A stretch of 64,000 nucleotides of DNA, taken from positions 186,001 to 250,000 of the forward strand of contig CAMVUM010000001.1 of NCBI GenBank assembly GCA_947170725.1. The letters run 5' to 3'. A program made the translations under genes and the position numbers. The notes under the pieces are model-generated. The model ran no database searches. It was not told the origin of the DNA and saw only the letters and a list, made by a program, of their open reading frames with translations. Shown one piece after another: positions 36,106 through 44,785 of this stretch (positions within the stretch are counted from its first letter, which is position 1; each line of letters starts with the position of its first letter). Source of the DNA: an uncultured Prevotella sp. Its GTDB lineage: Bacteria > Bacteroidota > Bacteroidia > Bacteroidales > Bacteroidaceae.

Positions 36106-37566
36106 TTATTTCTCGCCGACTTCTTCCAGCGTCTTCTTCAGCAGTTCCCAGAACGGGGCTACGGTTTCTATCAGGGCGCGCTCACTCGTCGTGTGGGGAG
36201 AGCGCATGGTCGGGCCCATCGACACGACGTCAAGGTGAGGATACTTGCCGAGAATGATGGAACACTCCAGTCCGGCGTGGTCAACCTGTATGATGCCGTC
36301 CTCGCCGTTGAGTTCCTTGTAGATGCGGAGCAGCAGATGGAGGATTTCGCTGTCGGGATTGGGGTCCCAGCCGCAGTAGCTTCCGGAAGTCTCCACCTTC
36401 ATGCCGGCCATGGAGAGACAGCTCTCAATCATGGTTGTAACGTATTCTTTCATGTCTTCGCGTGCGCTGCGTGGCAGGAGCTTGATGGCAGCGTGACCGG
36501 CCTCAATGTCGATGATGGCGAGGTTGCTCGATGTCTCGACAACGTCGGGATATGACGGAATCATGCGGATTACGCCGTCGTGGCAGGCGTAGATGGCGTT
36601 GACCAGATTGTCCTGGATTTCCAACGGAACCTCCGTCTTGGGTGTCTCTGTTTCTTCGGCGGTGAACGATATGCCGCTTTCTATTCCCTTATACTCGTCG
36701 ATGAAGTCCTGTTCCCATTCTGTGACGAGTTCTTTCAGTGCCTTAATGTTCTCTTTCGGCAGTGTCAGGACAACTTCGGCCTTGAACGGAATAGCGTTGC
36801 GCATGTTGCCTCCGTGCCATGTCGCCAGGCGCGCCTCACACTCGGCGATGGCCTCGCGGACGAAGCGCACCATCAGCTTGTTGGCGTTTCCGCGGCCCTC
36901 GTGTATCTCAAGGCCGGAGTGGCCGCCCTTGAGTCCCTGAAGAGTCACGCGAACGGCAGCGTCTTCCGGGTCGGTCTCGGCTTCCTTGTAGTCGAGTGTT
37001 GCGTTCACGTCGATGCCGCCGGCACTTCCGATGACGAATTTGCCCCATGTTTCGGAGTCGAGATTGATGAGAATATCGCCGTTGAGTTCGCCTTCGGGAA
37101 GATTCGTCGCACCGAAGAGACCTGTCTCCTCGTCGGCTGTGATGAGTGCTTCAACGGGTCCGTGTTTCAGTGTCTTGTCTTCCATTATGGCCATGATTGC
37201 GGCCACGCCCAGACCGTTGTCAGCGCCGAGGGTCGTTCCTTTGGCTCTCACCCATCCGTCTTCCACGTAAGTCTCAATAGGGTCGTTGACGAAATCATGC
37301 GTGCTGTCCGGTGCTTTCTGTGGCACCATGTCCATGTGGGCCTGCAAGATGATACCCTTGCGGTTCTCCATTCCCGTTGTGGCGGGTTTGCGCATGACGA
37401 TGTTGTCGGCAGCATCCTTGAATGCTTCCACGCCGGCTTCCTTTGCGAAGTCAAGCAGGAACTGCTGCACTTTCTCCAAATGTCCCGAAGGACGCGGCAC
37501 CTGTGTCAGCGCGTGGAAGTTGCGCCAGATGCACTCAGGGTTGAGGTTTTTGATTTCTGTAGCCAT
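36106..37566 (-). CDS. pepD: Aminoacyl-histidine dipeptidase (M20 family)
   Basis: The start at 37566 (MATEIKNLNPECIWRNF) gives 486 aa, the usual length. M20 metal and catalytic motifs are present: QAHMDMV (His, Asp), LGADNGLG (Asp), TADEETGLFGA (catalytic and metal Glu), and HAGLEC near the C-terminus. The lid domain lies in the middle. The enzyme is a di-zinc peptidase for Xaa-His dipeptides such as carnosine. It follows the flippase-like gene by 20 bp and is probably cotranscribed with it. Confidence 0.95.
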   Translation of the reverse strand: MATEIKNLNPECIWRNFHALTQVPRPSGHLEKVQQFLLDFAKEAGVEAFKDAADNIVMRKPATTGMENRKGIILQAHMDMVPQKAPDSTHDFVNDPIETYVEDGWVRAKGTTLGADNGLGVAAIMAIMEDKTLKHGPVEALITADEETGLFGATNLPEGELNGDILINLDSETWGKFVIGSAGGIDVNATLDYKEAETDPEDAAVRVTLQGLKGGHSGLEIHEGRGNANKLMVRFVREAIAECEARLATWHGGNMRNAIPFKAEVVLTLPKENIKALKELVTEWEQDFIDEYKGIESGISFTAEETETPKTEVPLEIQDNLVNAIYACHDGVIRMIPSYPDVVETSSNLAIIDIEAGHAAIKLLPRSAREDMKEYVTTMIESCLSMAGMKVETSGSYCGWDPNPDSEILHLLLRIYKELNGEDGIIQVDHAGLECSIILGKYPHLDVVSMGPTMRSPHTTSERALIETVAPFWELLKKTLEEVGEK

Positions 37567-37586
37567 AATAGGTTGATTTTGTAGGT

Positions 37587-38588
37587 TTATTGTATTAATA
37601 CGTTTGTTCGTTTCGTAAATGCCAGCCACGCCCACGCCCATATTCCGAGCATTATCACGAGTATCGTCTGGACTGTGTGGACGATGAGGACGAAGTAGAG
37701 GGCGTCGCTTTCGGCCACGCCATAGAGAATGAGCATGGTCTTGACGGCGAAATGCCATGGCCCGGCACCATTCGGAGTGGGGACCAGGACGGCAATGCTT
37801 CCGGCGACGAAGGTCACCAACGCACAGGCCATTCCGAGGCCGGACGTAAAGCTGAAGCAGAAGAACGTGAGGTAGTAGTGGAGGAAATAGCAGACCCAGA
37901 TGCCTATGGTGAAGAGTGCGAACAGCGGCATGTTGGCCACGTTGCGCAACGACATCACTCCCTGTAGTATTCCGCCCAGCGTCGTTTTCACCTTATTATA
38001 TATAGCGAGCTTCTTCAGGAGCAGATGGAGAAGGAGTGCTGCGGCTATGGCGCAGACGGCCGTCACGGCATATCCCGCCGGCGAAAAACCGCACATGATG
38101 CTTTCGACGCTTGTGCCGGTGCGGTCGAAGAATATGTCGAATATCCTGAACTGGAGCAGCAGCGCCATTCCCGCCACGGCCGCCACTACAAGCGAGTCGA
38201 TGGCGCGTTCGGTCACCACCGTGCCCAGTGCCTTTGCAAACGACACCCCGTCGTAGCGTTTCAGCACCCCGCAGCGCGTGAACTCGCCGATGCGCGGGAT
38301 GACAAGGCTGGCGGCGTAGGACAGAAAGACAGAATTGACACAGGTCGTCGTGCGCGGATGTTCACCAGCCGGCTCCAAAGTCTGCCTCCACCGCAGTCCG
38401 CGGAGCAGCTGGGCGCCAATTCCGAAGGGAAAGGACAACAGCATCCACGTCCAGTCCATGTCGTGGCTCATAAAGTGTCCGATGCTTTTGAAATCGAACC
38501 CGCGGTACATCCAATAGAGAATGACACCGCCAAGAATGACCGGCATCATTATCTTGATGATGCTCTGTACTGTCTTTTTTAGTTCCAT
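37587..38588 (-). CDS. Flippase-like membrane protein (UPF0104/LPG synthase TM domain)
   Basis: The 333-aa product has about eight membrane helices. Family hallmarks are RGLRWRQTL near residue 64, SYAASLVIPRIGEFTRCG near 91 and PTPNGAGPWHF near 270. These proteins resemble the membrane half of lysyl-phosphatidylglycerol synthase (YbhN, AglD groups) and are thought to move lipids or lipid-linked glycans. The soluble aminoacyl-transferase half is absent. The promoter box lies only 8 nt from the ATG, suggesting a leaderless mRNA. Confidence 0.85.
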   Translation of the reverse strand: MELKKTVQSIIKIMMPVILGGVILYWMYRGFDFKSIGHFMSHDMDWTWMLLSFPFGIGAQLLRGLRWRQTLEPAGEHPRTTTCVNSVFLSYAASLVIPRIGEFTRCGVLKRYDGVSFAKALGTVVTERAIDSLVVAAVAGMALLLQFRIFDIFFDRTGTSVESIMCGFSPAGYAVTAVCAIAAALLLHLLLKKLAIYNKVKTTLGGILQGVMSLRNVANMPLFALFTIGIWVCYFLHYYLTFFCFSFTSGLGMACALVTFVAGSIAVLVPTPNGAGPWHFAVKTMLILYGVAESDALYFVLIVHTVQTILVIMLGIWAWAWLAFTKRTNVLIQ

Positions 38589-38596
38589 ACGATATG

Positions 38597-38626
38597 CAAA
38601 TATACACTATTTTGGGCGTAACGCAA
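38597..38626 (-). promoter_or_regulatory. Promoter of the flippase-like/pepD operon
   Basis: On the minus strand TTG (38626-38624), a 19-nt spacer and TATATTTG (38604-38597) form a perfect consensus. Only 8 nt separate the box from the ATG at 38588. Confidence 0.8.
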
Positions 38627-38690
38627 AATAAAATCCTCACAAGTTATTTTCGATTAGGGCTTTCCCTATCCATTTTTCGGGATATCCCCA

Positions 38691-38720
38691 TTGACTTTAT
38701 GTTTAAAATCCTTATCTTTG
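38691..38720 (+). promoter_or_regulatory. Promoter of the glycine-zipper lipoprotein gene
   Basis: TTG (38691-38693), a 19-nt spacer and TATCTTTG (38713-38720) match the consensus. The leader would be about 60 nt. Confidence 0.85.
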
Positions 38721-38784
38721 CAAAGTCAGCGGTAAGGCCGGTGGGCCGTCCGTTGTGAACTGATAAACATTACTATTGACTGAT

Positions 38785-39642
38785 ATGAAAAGAATCCCGG
38801 CTTATCTTTTGTGTGCTCTGCTTGTTTTGACCGGCTGCGGCACAAACACTCATGCTGAACAGGGAGCTTCCAACGGGGCTGTGTTCGGTTCAATCTTCGG
38901 TTCCGTTCTCGGTGGAATTTTGGGCGGTCCGCGCGGCAGCGACATCGGAACGCTTGGCGGAATGATCGGCGGAGCCGTGATCGGTGCATCCGTAGGAACG
39001 GCCGTCGACAAGGCCGAACAGCGAGACCGCTACCCGCATGGCGGCTATGAGCGTCCGCACCGGAGCAACGACAATGGCGACACCGGCCGGTATGACGACG
39101 CGCGCGGATATGACGACGGCAGCGGTTTCGATCCGTCCAACAGCGGAGATGACCGTATCACGTTCGACTCATCACCGTCTGACGGCTATCCGTCTGCCGG
39201 CAGCGACGTCTATACCACGGTCCGCCCACGGACGGTATCGCTCGAACAGCTCAGCCGGAACGTGTCGGGAGGCAGCGGTGTGCGCTTCAACAGGCTCATC
39301 GAAATACGCAACGCCAGCTTCGTGGATGCTGACGGCGACGGCGTGATACGTCGTGGGGAGCAGTGCAAGGTTTCGTTTGACATCATGAACCGCTCGTCGG
39401 AATCGCTCATCGACATCAATCCCATCGTGGCCGAGACAACGGGAAACACTCATATCCACATATCTCCGTCGGTGAAAATCGAACGCATCCCGCCAGGACG
39501 CGGCATGCGCTATACGGCCGTGGTCTTTGGCGACAGAAAGCTGAAGGACGGTGAGGTCGTCATCAAGGTCGGCGTCGTTCAGGGCGGCAGCGAGATCGGT
39601 TCGCAGGTGGAGGAGTTCCATGTTGCCACGAAGAAGAAATAA
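38785..39642 (+). CDS. Lipoprotein with glycine-zipper domain
   Basis: The ATG at 38785 gives 285 aa. A lipobox (LVLTGC) ends the signal peptide. Residues about 30-75 are a glycine-zipper with repeated GxxxG spacing (GSIFGSVLGGILGG, GGMIGGAVIGASVG), the kind of segment that inserts in or spans the outer membrane. A hydrophilic Asp/Gly/Ser-rich linker follows, then an Ig-like domain (about 165-285) with the calcium-loop-like DADGDGVIRRGE. It is probably an envelope-associated structural protein. No specific function can be assigned. Confidence 0.75.
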   Translation: MKRIPAYLLCALLVLTGCGTNTHAEQGASNGAVFGSIFGSVLGGILGGPRGSDIGTLGGMIGGAVIGASVGTAVDKAEQRDRYPHGGYERPHRSNDNGDTGRYDDARGYDDGSGFDPSNSGDDRITFDSSPSDGYPSAGSDVYTTVRPRTVSLEQLSRNVSGGSGVRFNRLIEIRNASFVDADGDGVIRRGEQCKVSFDIMNRSSESLIDINPIVAETTGNTHIHISPSVKIERIPPGRGMRYTAVVFGDRKLKDGEVVIKVGVVQGGSEIGSQVEEFHVATKKK

Positions 39643-39778
39643 ACACTCCGGATTATCGGTATGTATTCATGGTTGGATTTCACATTTTAGTAGTCCAACC
39701 GGTAAGATAGCCTTTCTACGGACGGAGAACGTGTGGTAGTCATTGCTGATGAATAGATATTGAAGATTCGTTTTATGT

Positions 39779-39987
39779 CACAGCTCTTTCATTTAAGTCT
39801 CATATAGTTCAATCATGTAAATAACAGGATGAAAATACATATAGACGTTTCGTTAAATGAAATAGACAAGAGAGCTTTTGTTACATGGGTCGCGTAACGA
39901 TGTTACACGGCCCATGTAACGATGTTACGCGGCCCATGTAACGGTGTTACACGGCCCGTGTAACATTTGGTAAATGAAAGAGCCGTG
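39779..39987. repeat. MITE-like element with inverted ends and 22-bp palindromic tandem units
   Basis: The ends are inverted: CAGCTCTTTCATTTA at 39781-39795 and TAAATGAAAGAGCC at 39971-39984 plus GTG. Four direct 22-bp units lie at 39881-39902, 39903-39924, 39925-39946 and 39947-39968, each nearly palindromic (GTTACACGG/CCRTGTAAC). The units abut with no spacers. The rest of the gene-free stretch 39643-40245 shows no gene. Confidence 0.65.
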
Positions 39988-40245
39988 GTTTTATGTGCTG
40001 ATTTTTCATGAATTTATGCTTGGTTTTAAAATAAAAAATGTAATTTTGACTCCGAAAAACTGTCATAATAAACAAATAATGGCAGTGAAATGATAGTGAC
40101 AGGAAGTCGTGTATATAAGGAAACCGCAGTAAACAAAAGTATACAGGCTTGTTCGGATAATTTCAGAATGGCATTTCCACGCAGACTGTTTTTACAGGAA
40201 AATTATTTCCGGTGGCTGCTTTCCACTATTAACTATATAAATAAT

Positions 40246-40917
40246 ATGAAAAGAACAAGCGTATATACATTCGTCTTTAGTTTAATCCTCTGTGGTTGTA
40301 TTAATTTTAATCCAAAGGGTGAAAAGGTAGACGAAGAAGTGGCGAAAGAAGAGGTCGTGGACATTCAGAAGGATGATGCGGAAATGGATGAAAACACTCA
40401 TCTTAAATTTAAAGGAGTGCCGATAGATGGTACTTTAGAGAAATTCGTTTCACGGATGAAACGCAAAGGTTTCAAGCATGTAGAGAGTTTGAACAACTGT
40501 GAAGTGCTTGAAGGTGATTTTGCAGATTTCAAGAAGTGTACTATTTATGTTAGCACGCTTGACAGCAAGGATTTGGTTTCAAGAATCTCAGTCGCTTTTC
40601 CTGAGCAGGAGCAGTGGGAATATCTTTATGGCGACTATAAATATTTGAAGGAATTGCTTACTGAAAAGTATGGCAAACCATCAGAATGTGTCGAGCGTTT
40701 TCAGTCTACTTATGGAATGAAGCCGCAGGATAATCAGGAACGGATGTTAAATGTTGGGCTCGATAATTGCACTTATGAGACACATTTTGCCGTTGGAAAT
40801 GGGGAAATAGTGCTTTGGATAGGGCATGACGGAGTCTCTTCATGCTACGTAATGCTTTCTTATAAAGACAAGATTAACGGCAATGCCGTTAGGGAACACG
40901 CAAAAGACGATTTGTAA
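40246..40917 (+). CDS. Lipoprotein of unknown function
   Basis: The ATG at 40246 gives 223 aa with a lipoprotein signal (MKRTSVYTFVFSLILCGC) and then an acidic linker (EKVDEEVAKEEVVD). The folded part (about 65-215) is a mixed alpha/beta domain starting FKGVPIDGTLEKFVSRMKRKGF. It resembles the small envelope proteins common in Bacteroidetes accessory regions, but I do not recognise the family. Base composition is lower in GC than in neighbouring core genes. It is followed by the DUF805 gene after 21 bp. Confidence 0.65.
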   Translation: MKRTSVYTFVFSLILCGCINFNPKGEKVDEEVAKEEVVDIQKDDAEMDENTHLKFKGVPIDGTLEKFVSRMKRKGFKHVESLNNCEVLEGDFADFKKCTIYVSTLDSKDLVSRISVAFPEQEQWEYLYGDYKYLKELLTEKYGKPSECVERFQSTYGMKPQDNQERMLNVGLDNCTYETHFAVGNGEIVLWIGHDGVSSCYVMLSYKDKINGNAVREHAKDDL

Positions 40918-40938
40918 CAATATATAAAAGGATAGGAT

Positions 40939-41427
40939 ATGAATATCAAACAGACTCCAACGCTCAGTTTTTCAGAGGCATTTAATAGTGCGACAAGTAA
41001 GATTTTTCAGTTCAATGGACGTGCCCGCCGTTCGGAATATTGGTGGATGATGGTGCTTTTGTTAGCTGTCAATGTCATCTTGACACCGTTTATCGGAATC
41101 CTTGTTGATTTGGCGACAATTCCTTTGACGTTCCGACGGCTCCATGACACTGGACGAAGTGGATGGTGGTGGGGTGTTTATACCATCTTGCGGATAGCGT
41201 TTGGGGTATCTTTGATTTACGATTTGGTGATGGCAAGTCTGAATGCGGAAAACATGCAAGGATATGAAGAAGAACTTGCTTTTGCGCTTTTTGCCAAGTA
41301 TATTATATGGTTTGTTGTGATAGGTATCTATAAGATTGTCCTTATAGTCTTTATGTGTATGGACAGTAATATCGATGAAAACAAATATGGGAAGTCTCCA
41401 AAATACATAGACAGTGCCGTTCAATAA
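40939..41427 (+). CDS. DUF805 membrane protein
   Basis: The 162-aa product starts with a short soluble N-terminus carrying the DUF805 signature FNGRARRSEYWWM. Three to four membrane helices follow, and the RRLHDTGRSGWWW motif lies between them. DUF805 proteins are small inner-membrane proteins without an assigned role. Its stop lies 14 bp inside the following CoiA-like gene, which suggests translational coupling. Confidence 0.85.
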   Translation: MNIKQTPTLSFSEAFNSATSKIFQFNGRARRSEYWWMMVLLLAVNVILTPFIGILVDLATIPLTFRRLHDTGRSGWWWGVYTILRIAFGVSLIYDLVMASLNAENMQGYEEELAFALFAKYIIWFVVIGIYKIVLIVFMCMDSNIDENKYGKSPKYIDSAVQ

Positions 41428-42520
41428 TCATTTTCATCAATACGCCTTTAATGACAATGATGATTTAGTCTGTATCTCTGACGTTAAGGATGATGTCGGC
41501 CGGAAATATTATTGTCCGGATTGTCATGGTGAGATGATACGGAAGTATGGCAAGCTCAGGCGTCCGCATTTTGCCCATAAGGCTAATCCGGAGAAATGCT
41601 CTTATGATAATTATCTGCATACCATCGCAGAGATTCTGATTTGTGAATGGTTTAATGTATTGGATAGTATTGAGCTGAGGTATAGAACACGGACAGTATG
41701 CCCGCATAGAGGTCATTGCAAATGGGAAAGGCCCGATGTCAAAGGCTATGACGATGAAGAATGTTGTGGTGAGAAGGTGTGCTGTTGTGATTTGAAGAAA
41801 TGGTTTGATACTTGTGAGATAGAGAAGGAATATACTAACGACAACGGAGACAACTTTAGGGCAGATTTGTTTTGTCATAATAAGAAGGATGGAAGCAAGC
41901 CTTTATTCATTGAGATATTTGTCACTCATGAATGTGATGACAGAAAGAGGCAGTCAGGTATACGCATCATAGAATTTCATATTCAGTCGGAAGATGATAT
42001 TGACCGGATACTGGAGACACCATATATCTGTGAGAATGAATACACGAAATTCTATAATATAGGAGGATGTAAACCAGTTGAAGATGATTCTATCCGGATA
42101 CCGCTATGTAAGTTTGTTTTGCTTCCAACTTTAAAATACTATATAGCTAACACTTCATGCAAACAATATGATACCGTACATAGAGGTATATACGAGATAA
42201 CATTCAATGAGCACCGTCGTGATGAATATTCGTCAAAGCCCCGTTATGAACAATATCCCTTGTTTTTAGCTAAAGCTATGCAGGATGGGTATATAAAGAA
42301 AGATTGCTATTTATGTCAATATATGAAATACAATGCTTCCTACTGTGACCGTATTTGTATATTATATAAAAAGAACGGAACTCAGCCGCGTTGTCGTGAT
42401 ATAGATGTGGAAGATTGCCGTTCATTCCGTCTTCATGTTTATAAGTATGAAGACGGAATGAGTGAGTTTGAAAGAAATGGATTTCTTTATGACGCAGATA
42501 TATGGAAAGCGGAAAGGTAA
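41414..42520 (+). CDS. CoiA-like protein with zinc-finger and nuclease-like core
   Basis: A GTG at 41414 gives 368 aa, and no ATG precedes the conserved N-terminus. Residues about 33-56 (YYCPDCHGEMIRKYGK, then RPHFAHK) match the zinc-finger plus HFAHK region of the CoiA family. The central part has RADLF followed by LFIEIFVTHE (about 152-179), which resembles a PD-(D/E)xK nuclease core in which the lysine is replaced. The C-terminal third is cysteine rich (CYLCQYMKYNASYCDRIC, then PRCRD), perhaps a second metal site. CoiA proteins act in DNA uptake and recombination. Related stand-alone genes also occur in accessory islands. The low GC supports acquisition by transfer. Confidence 0.65.
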   Translation: MPFNNHFHQYAFNDNDDLVCISDVKDDVGRKYYCPDCHGEMIRKYGKLRRPHFAHKANPEKCSYDNYLHTIAEILICEWFNVLDSIELRYRTRTVCPHRGHCKWERPDVKGYDDEECCGEKVCCCDLKKWFDTCEIEKEYTNDNGDNFRADLFCHNKKDGSKPLFIEIFVTHECDDRKRQSGIRIIEFHIQSEDDIDRILETPYICENEYTKFYNIGGCKPVEDDSIRIPLCKFVLLPTLKYYIANTSCKQYDTVHRGIYEITFNEHRRDEYSSKPRYEQYPLFLAKAMQDGYIKKDCYLCQYMKYNASYCDRICILYKKNGTQPRCRDIDVEDCRSFRLHVYKYEDGMSEFERNGFLYDADIWKAER

Positions 42521-42672
42521 TAGGCGTGATGTTATGTTAATATGAAATTTGTGCTCATTTTTGAGTTGGTATTATGATTCTGTCTGCGCCGCCGATGGTA
42601 TCTTCTTCGGTGGAAAAGGTGTAAAAGCTGACGGATTTTCTTTCTGCTGCGACGTTTTCTTTTTATTTTGTT

Positions 42673-42680
42673 TACCTTTG
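42673..42680 (+). promoter_or_regulatory. -7 promoter box of the PL1 lyase gene
   Basis: TACCTTTG lies 82 nt before the ATG at 42763. The -33 TTG is not at the canonical distance. Confidence 0.5.
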
Positions 42681-42762
42681 CCATAGAATAGGCTGCGCCC
42701 AGTAATCCGTTTGCTGGCGCGCCCCCTTTTGACATTACTGACAAACATAATCTACATACAAT

Positions 42763-44613
42763 ATGAACAGACTTTTAGCTTTGTTGTTCTCTGCCGCGGC
42801 GGTTACCGCGGTCGTAGGACAGGACAAGACGCCGGCCTTTCCCGGGGCCGAGGGTTTCGGACGTTATGCCACGGGAGGCCGTGGAGGCAATGTCTATTAC
42901 GTGACGCGCAACGACGACTGCACGGACGATAATCTCGTGGAGGGCACGCTGCGCTGGGCCTTGCGCACTGGCGACGATACGCCGCGAACGATTCTATTCA
43001 AGACCTGCGGTACTATCTATCTCAACAGCGTGCTCAAATTCGCCCATCCAAATGTAACCATCGCGGGGCAGACGGCACCCGGAGGAGGAATCTGCATTGC
43101 GGGCTATAATATATATGTGTGCAAGCCCAACGTGATCCTGCGTCACCTGCGGTTCCGTGCGGGCGATCTGGCGGCGAAGAGCCGCACCGCGCTCGACATA
43201 GAGAACACGCGCAACGTCATCATCGACCATTGCTCGATGACGTGGTCGATGGAGGAGTGCATGACGATGTACGACTGCGACAGTACGACCGTCCAGTGGT
43301 GTATCATCGGCGAAGGCCTCTACAACTCGCGCAATGCCAAGGGTGCGCGCTCATACGCCATGCAGTGGGGTGGCGAGCATACATCCATGCACCACACGCT
43401 CATCACCAACTGCAACAACCGTATGCCGCGGTTCAACGGTGTGCGCTCGGAGAGCAAGAACCGCGGAGACCACGACCAGTTTGTGGATTCGGAGTTCTAT
43501 AACAACGTTATTTTCAACTGGGGAAAGTCCAATTCACTCTATGGCGGCGAATGTTATACGGACATCAACGGCGGCGACAGCTACAACCGTGTCTACATGC
43601 GCGGAAACTATTTCCGTCCGGGACCCAACACGCAGAAAAACGTGCAGAAGAACCGATATTTCTTCCAGGGTGACAACAGCACGAAAGGCACGGGGCAGTG
43701 GCTCGTAGAGGGCAACATGTTCGAGAAAGGAAGTCAGTATGCCACGACGAAGAATTCCTGCTGGACCGATGCCACGCTTGACAAGGTGAACGCTGACAAC
43801 TGGTACGGATTCACGACCAACAGCGCCGACAAGGCAGTGAACATCGGTGCGGGCAACAATCAGGCCAACTATGACAAATATGCGCTCACGTCGCAGAATG
43901 TCTCAAGCGGACTTGTGGCCGAAGATGCCTCTGTGGCTTATTTCAAAGTAGTGGGACTTTCGGACTATGCGGAAGGCGTTATGATGACGTCAGGAAATCG
44001 GAACTGTGCCGGCGCTACACTCCCGCGGATTGACGAGGTGGATAGCCGTCTGCTCGCTGAGGCTGCAGGAACGGTGGAACCGCAATATGCCGGCAGGGAC
44101 GAAAACGGAAATCTGAGCCGCGGAATCGGAATTATAGACTCGCCGGCAGACATCGTTCTTGCTGAGCATGACACTTTTGAGGCTCTGCACGAAACGACCG
44201 CTACGGGTGTCGGAGAAATGAAGACAACCACCTTGTGGCCTTATTTGGGACTGCGTGAGGGAGAACGTCTGATGGAAGATACTGACGGTGACGGGCTGCC
44301 GGACGCATACGAGCGTGAGAAAGGTCTAAATCCGGACGATGCCTCGGACGGAGCGGTTCTGACAACCGGAGGCTACACCAATCTGGAGGTGTTCCTCAAC
44401 GGTGTTGCTGACGGAACCATCGTCAAGTCCGACTATGAGACAGTGGAGTCGGGTATAGCCGGAAGGCCGGTCGATGATGTTCATACGGTTTCGCGCACAT
44501 ATTATAATATAGGTGGAGTGAAGACCGGAGTGCAGGCTGCGGGATGTGTTACAGTAGTTCGTGAAAAACTTTCCGACGGTACTGTCAGCGTGAAAAAAGT
44601 TGCCGGACAGTGA
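42763..44613 (+). CDS. Pectate lyase (polysaccharide lyase family 1) with probable type IX sorting tail
   Basis: The 616-aa product has a signal peptide ending near VVGQ. The beta-helix starts FPGAEGFGRYATGGRGG and contains GTLRWAL, NVTIAGQTAPGGG and IIDHCSMTWS, all typical of secreted Bacteroidetes pectate lyases of PL1. A calcium-type motif DTDGDGLPDAYE and NGYTNLE-like GGYTNLEVFLNG follow near residue 505. The last 40 residues (TYYNIGGVKTG, then VREKLSDGTVSVKKV) resemble the short C-terminal sorting domain of Prevotella type IX cargo. It would cleave polygalacturonate by beta-elimination outside the cell or at its surface. It is monocistronic. Confidence 0.85.
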   Translation: MNRLLALLFSAAAVTAVVGQDKTPAFPGAEGFGRYATGGRGGNVYYVTRNDDCTDDNLVEGTLRWALRTGDDTPRTILFKTCGTIYLNSVLKFAHPNVTIAGQTAPGGGICIAGYNIYVCKPNVILRHLRFRAGDLAAKSRTALDIENTRNVIIDHCSMTWSMEECMTMYDCDSTTVQWCIIGEGLYNSRNAKGARSYAMQWGGEHTSMHHTLITNCNNRMPRFNGVRSESKNRGDHDQFVDSEFYNNVIFNWGKSNSLYGGECYTDINGGDSYNRVYMRGNYFRPGPNTQKNVQKNRYFFQGDNSTKGTGQWLVEGNMFEKGSQYATTKNSCWTDATLDKVNADNWYGFTTNSADKAVNIGAGNNQANYDKYALTSQNVSSGLVAEDASVAYFKVVGLSDYAEGVMMTSGNRNCAGATLPRIDEVDSRLLAEAAGTVEPQYAGRDENGNLSRGIGIIDSPADIVLAEHDTFEALHETTATGVGEMKTTTLWPYLGLREGERLMEDTDGDGLPDAYEREKGLNPDDASDGAVLTTGGYTNLEVFLNGVADGTIVKSDYETVESGIAGRPVDDVHTVSRTYYNIGGVKTGVQAAGCVTVVREKLSDGTVSVKKVAGQ

Positions 44614-44695
44614 ACGGTGGCGTGAACTCTGTTTTGAAATGCGCTTGTTTTTAACAAATCGTAACTTTGCAGGTGAAACTTTTTCCGGTTTTCGC

Positions 44696-44726
44696 TTGGC
44701 CGTTATCCGAAAACAATGTATATTTG
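44696..44726 (+). promoter_or_regulatory. Promoter of gdhA
   Basis: TTG (44696-44698), a 20-nt spacer and TATATTTG (44719-44726) give a good Bacteroidetes promoter, 59 nt before the ATG. A second -7-like TAACTTTG lies upstream at 44662-44669. Confidence 0.7.
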
Positions 44727-44785
44727 TGGTGTCTAAATGACATATTGATAAAACAATCGTAAAACCTTTTAATATAAAGTTTACT

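Noticed and set aside
36580..37584. Long plus-strand ORF (334 codons) opposite pepD
   Set aside because: pepD is intact with all M20 motifs on the other strand. The antisense frame has no recognisable domain and arises from codon bias.
39881..39968. Possible CRISPR array
   Set aside because: The 22-bp units abut directly with no spacers and no cas genes are present.
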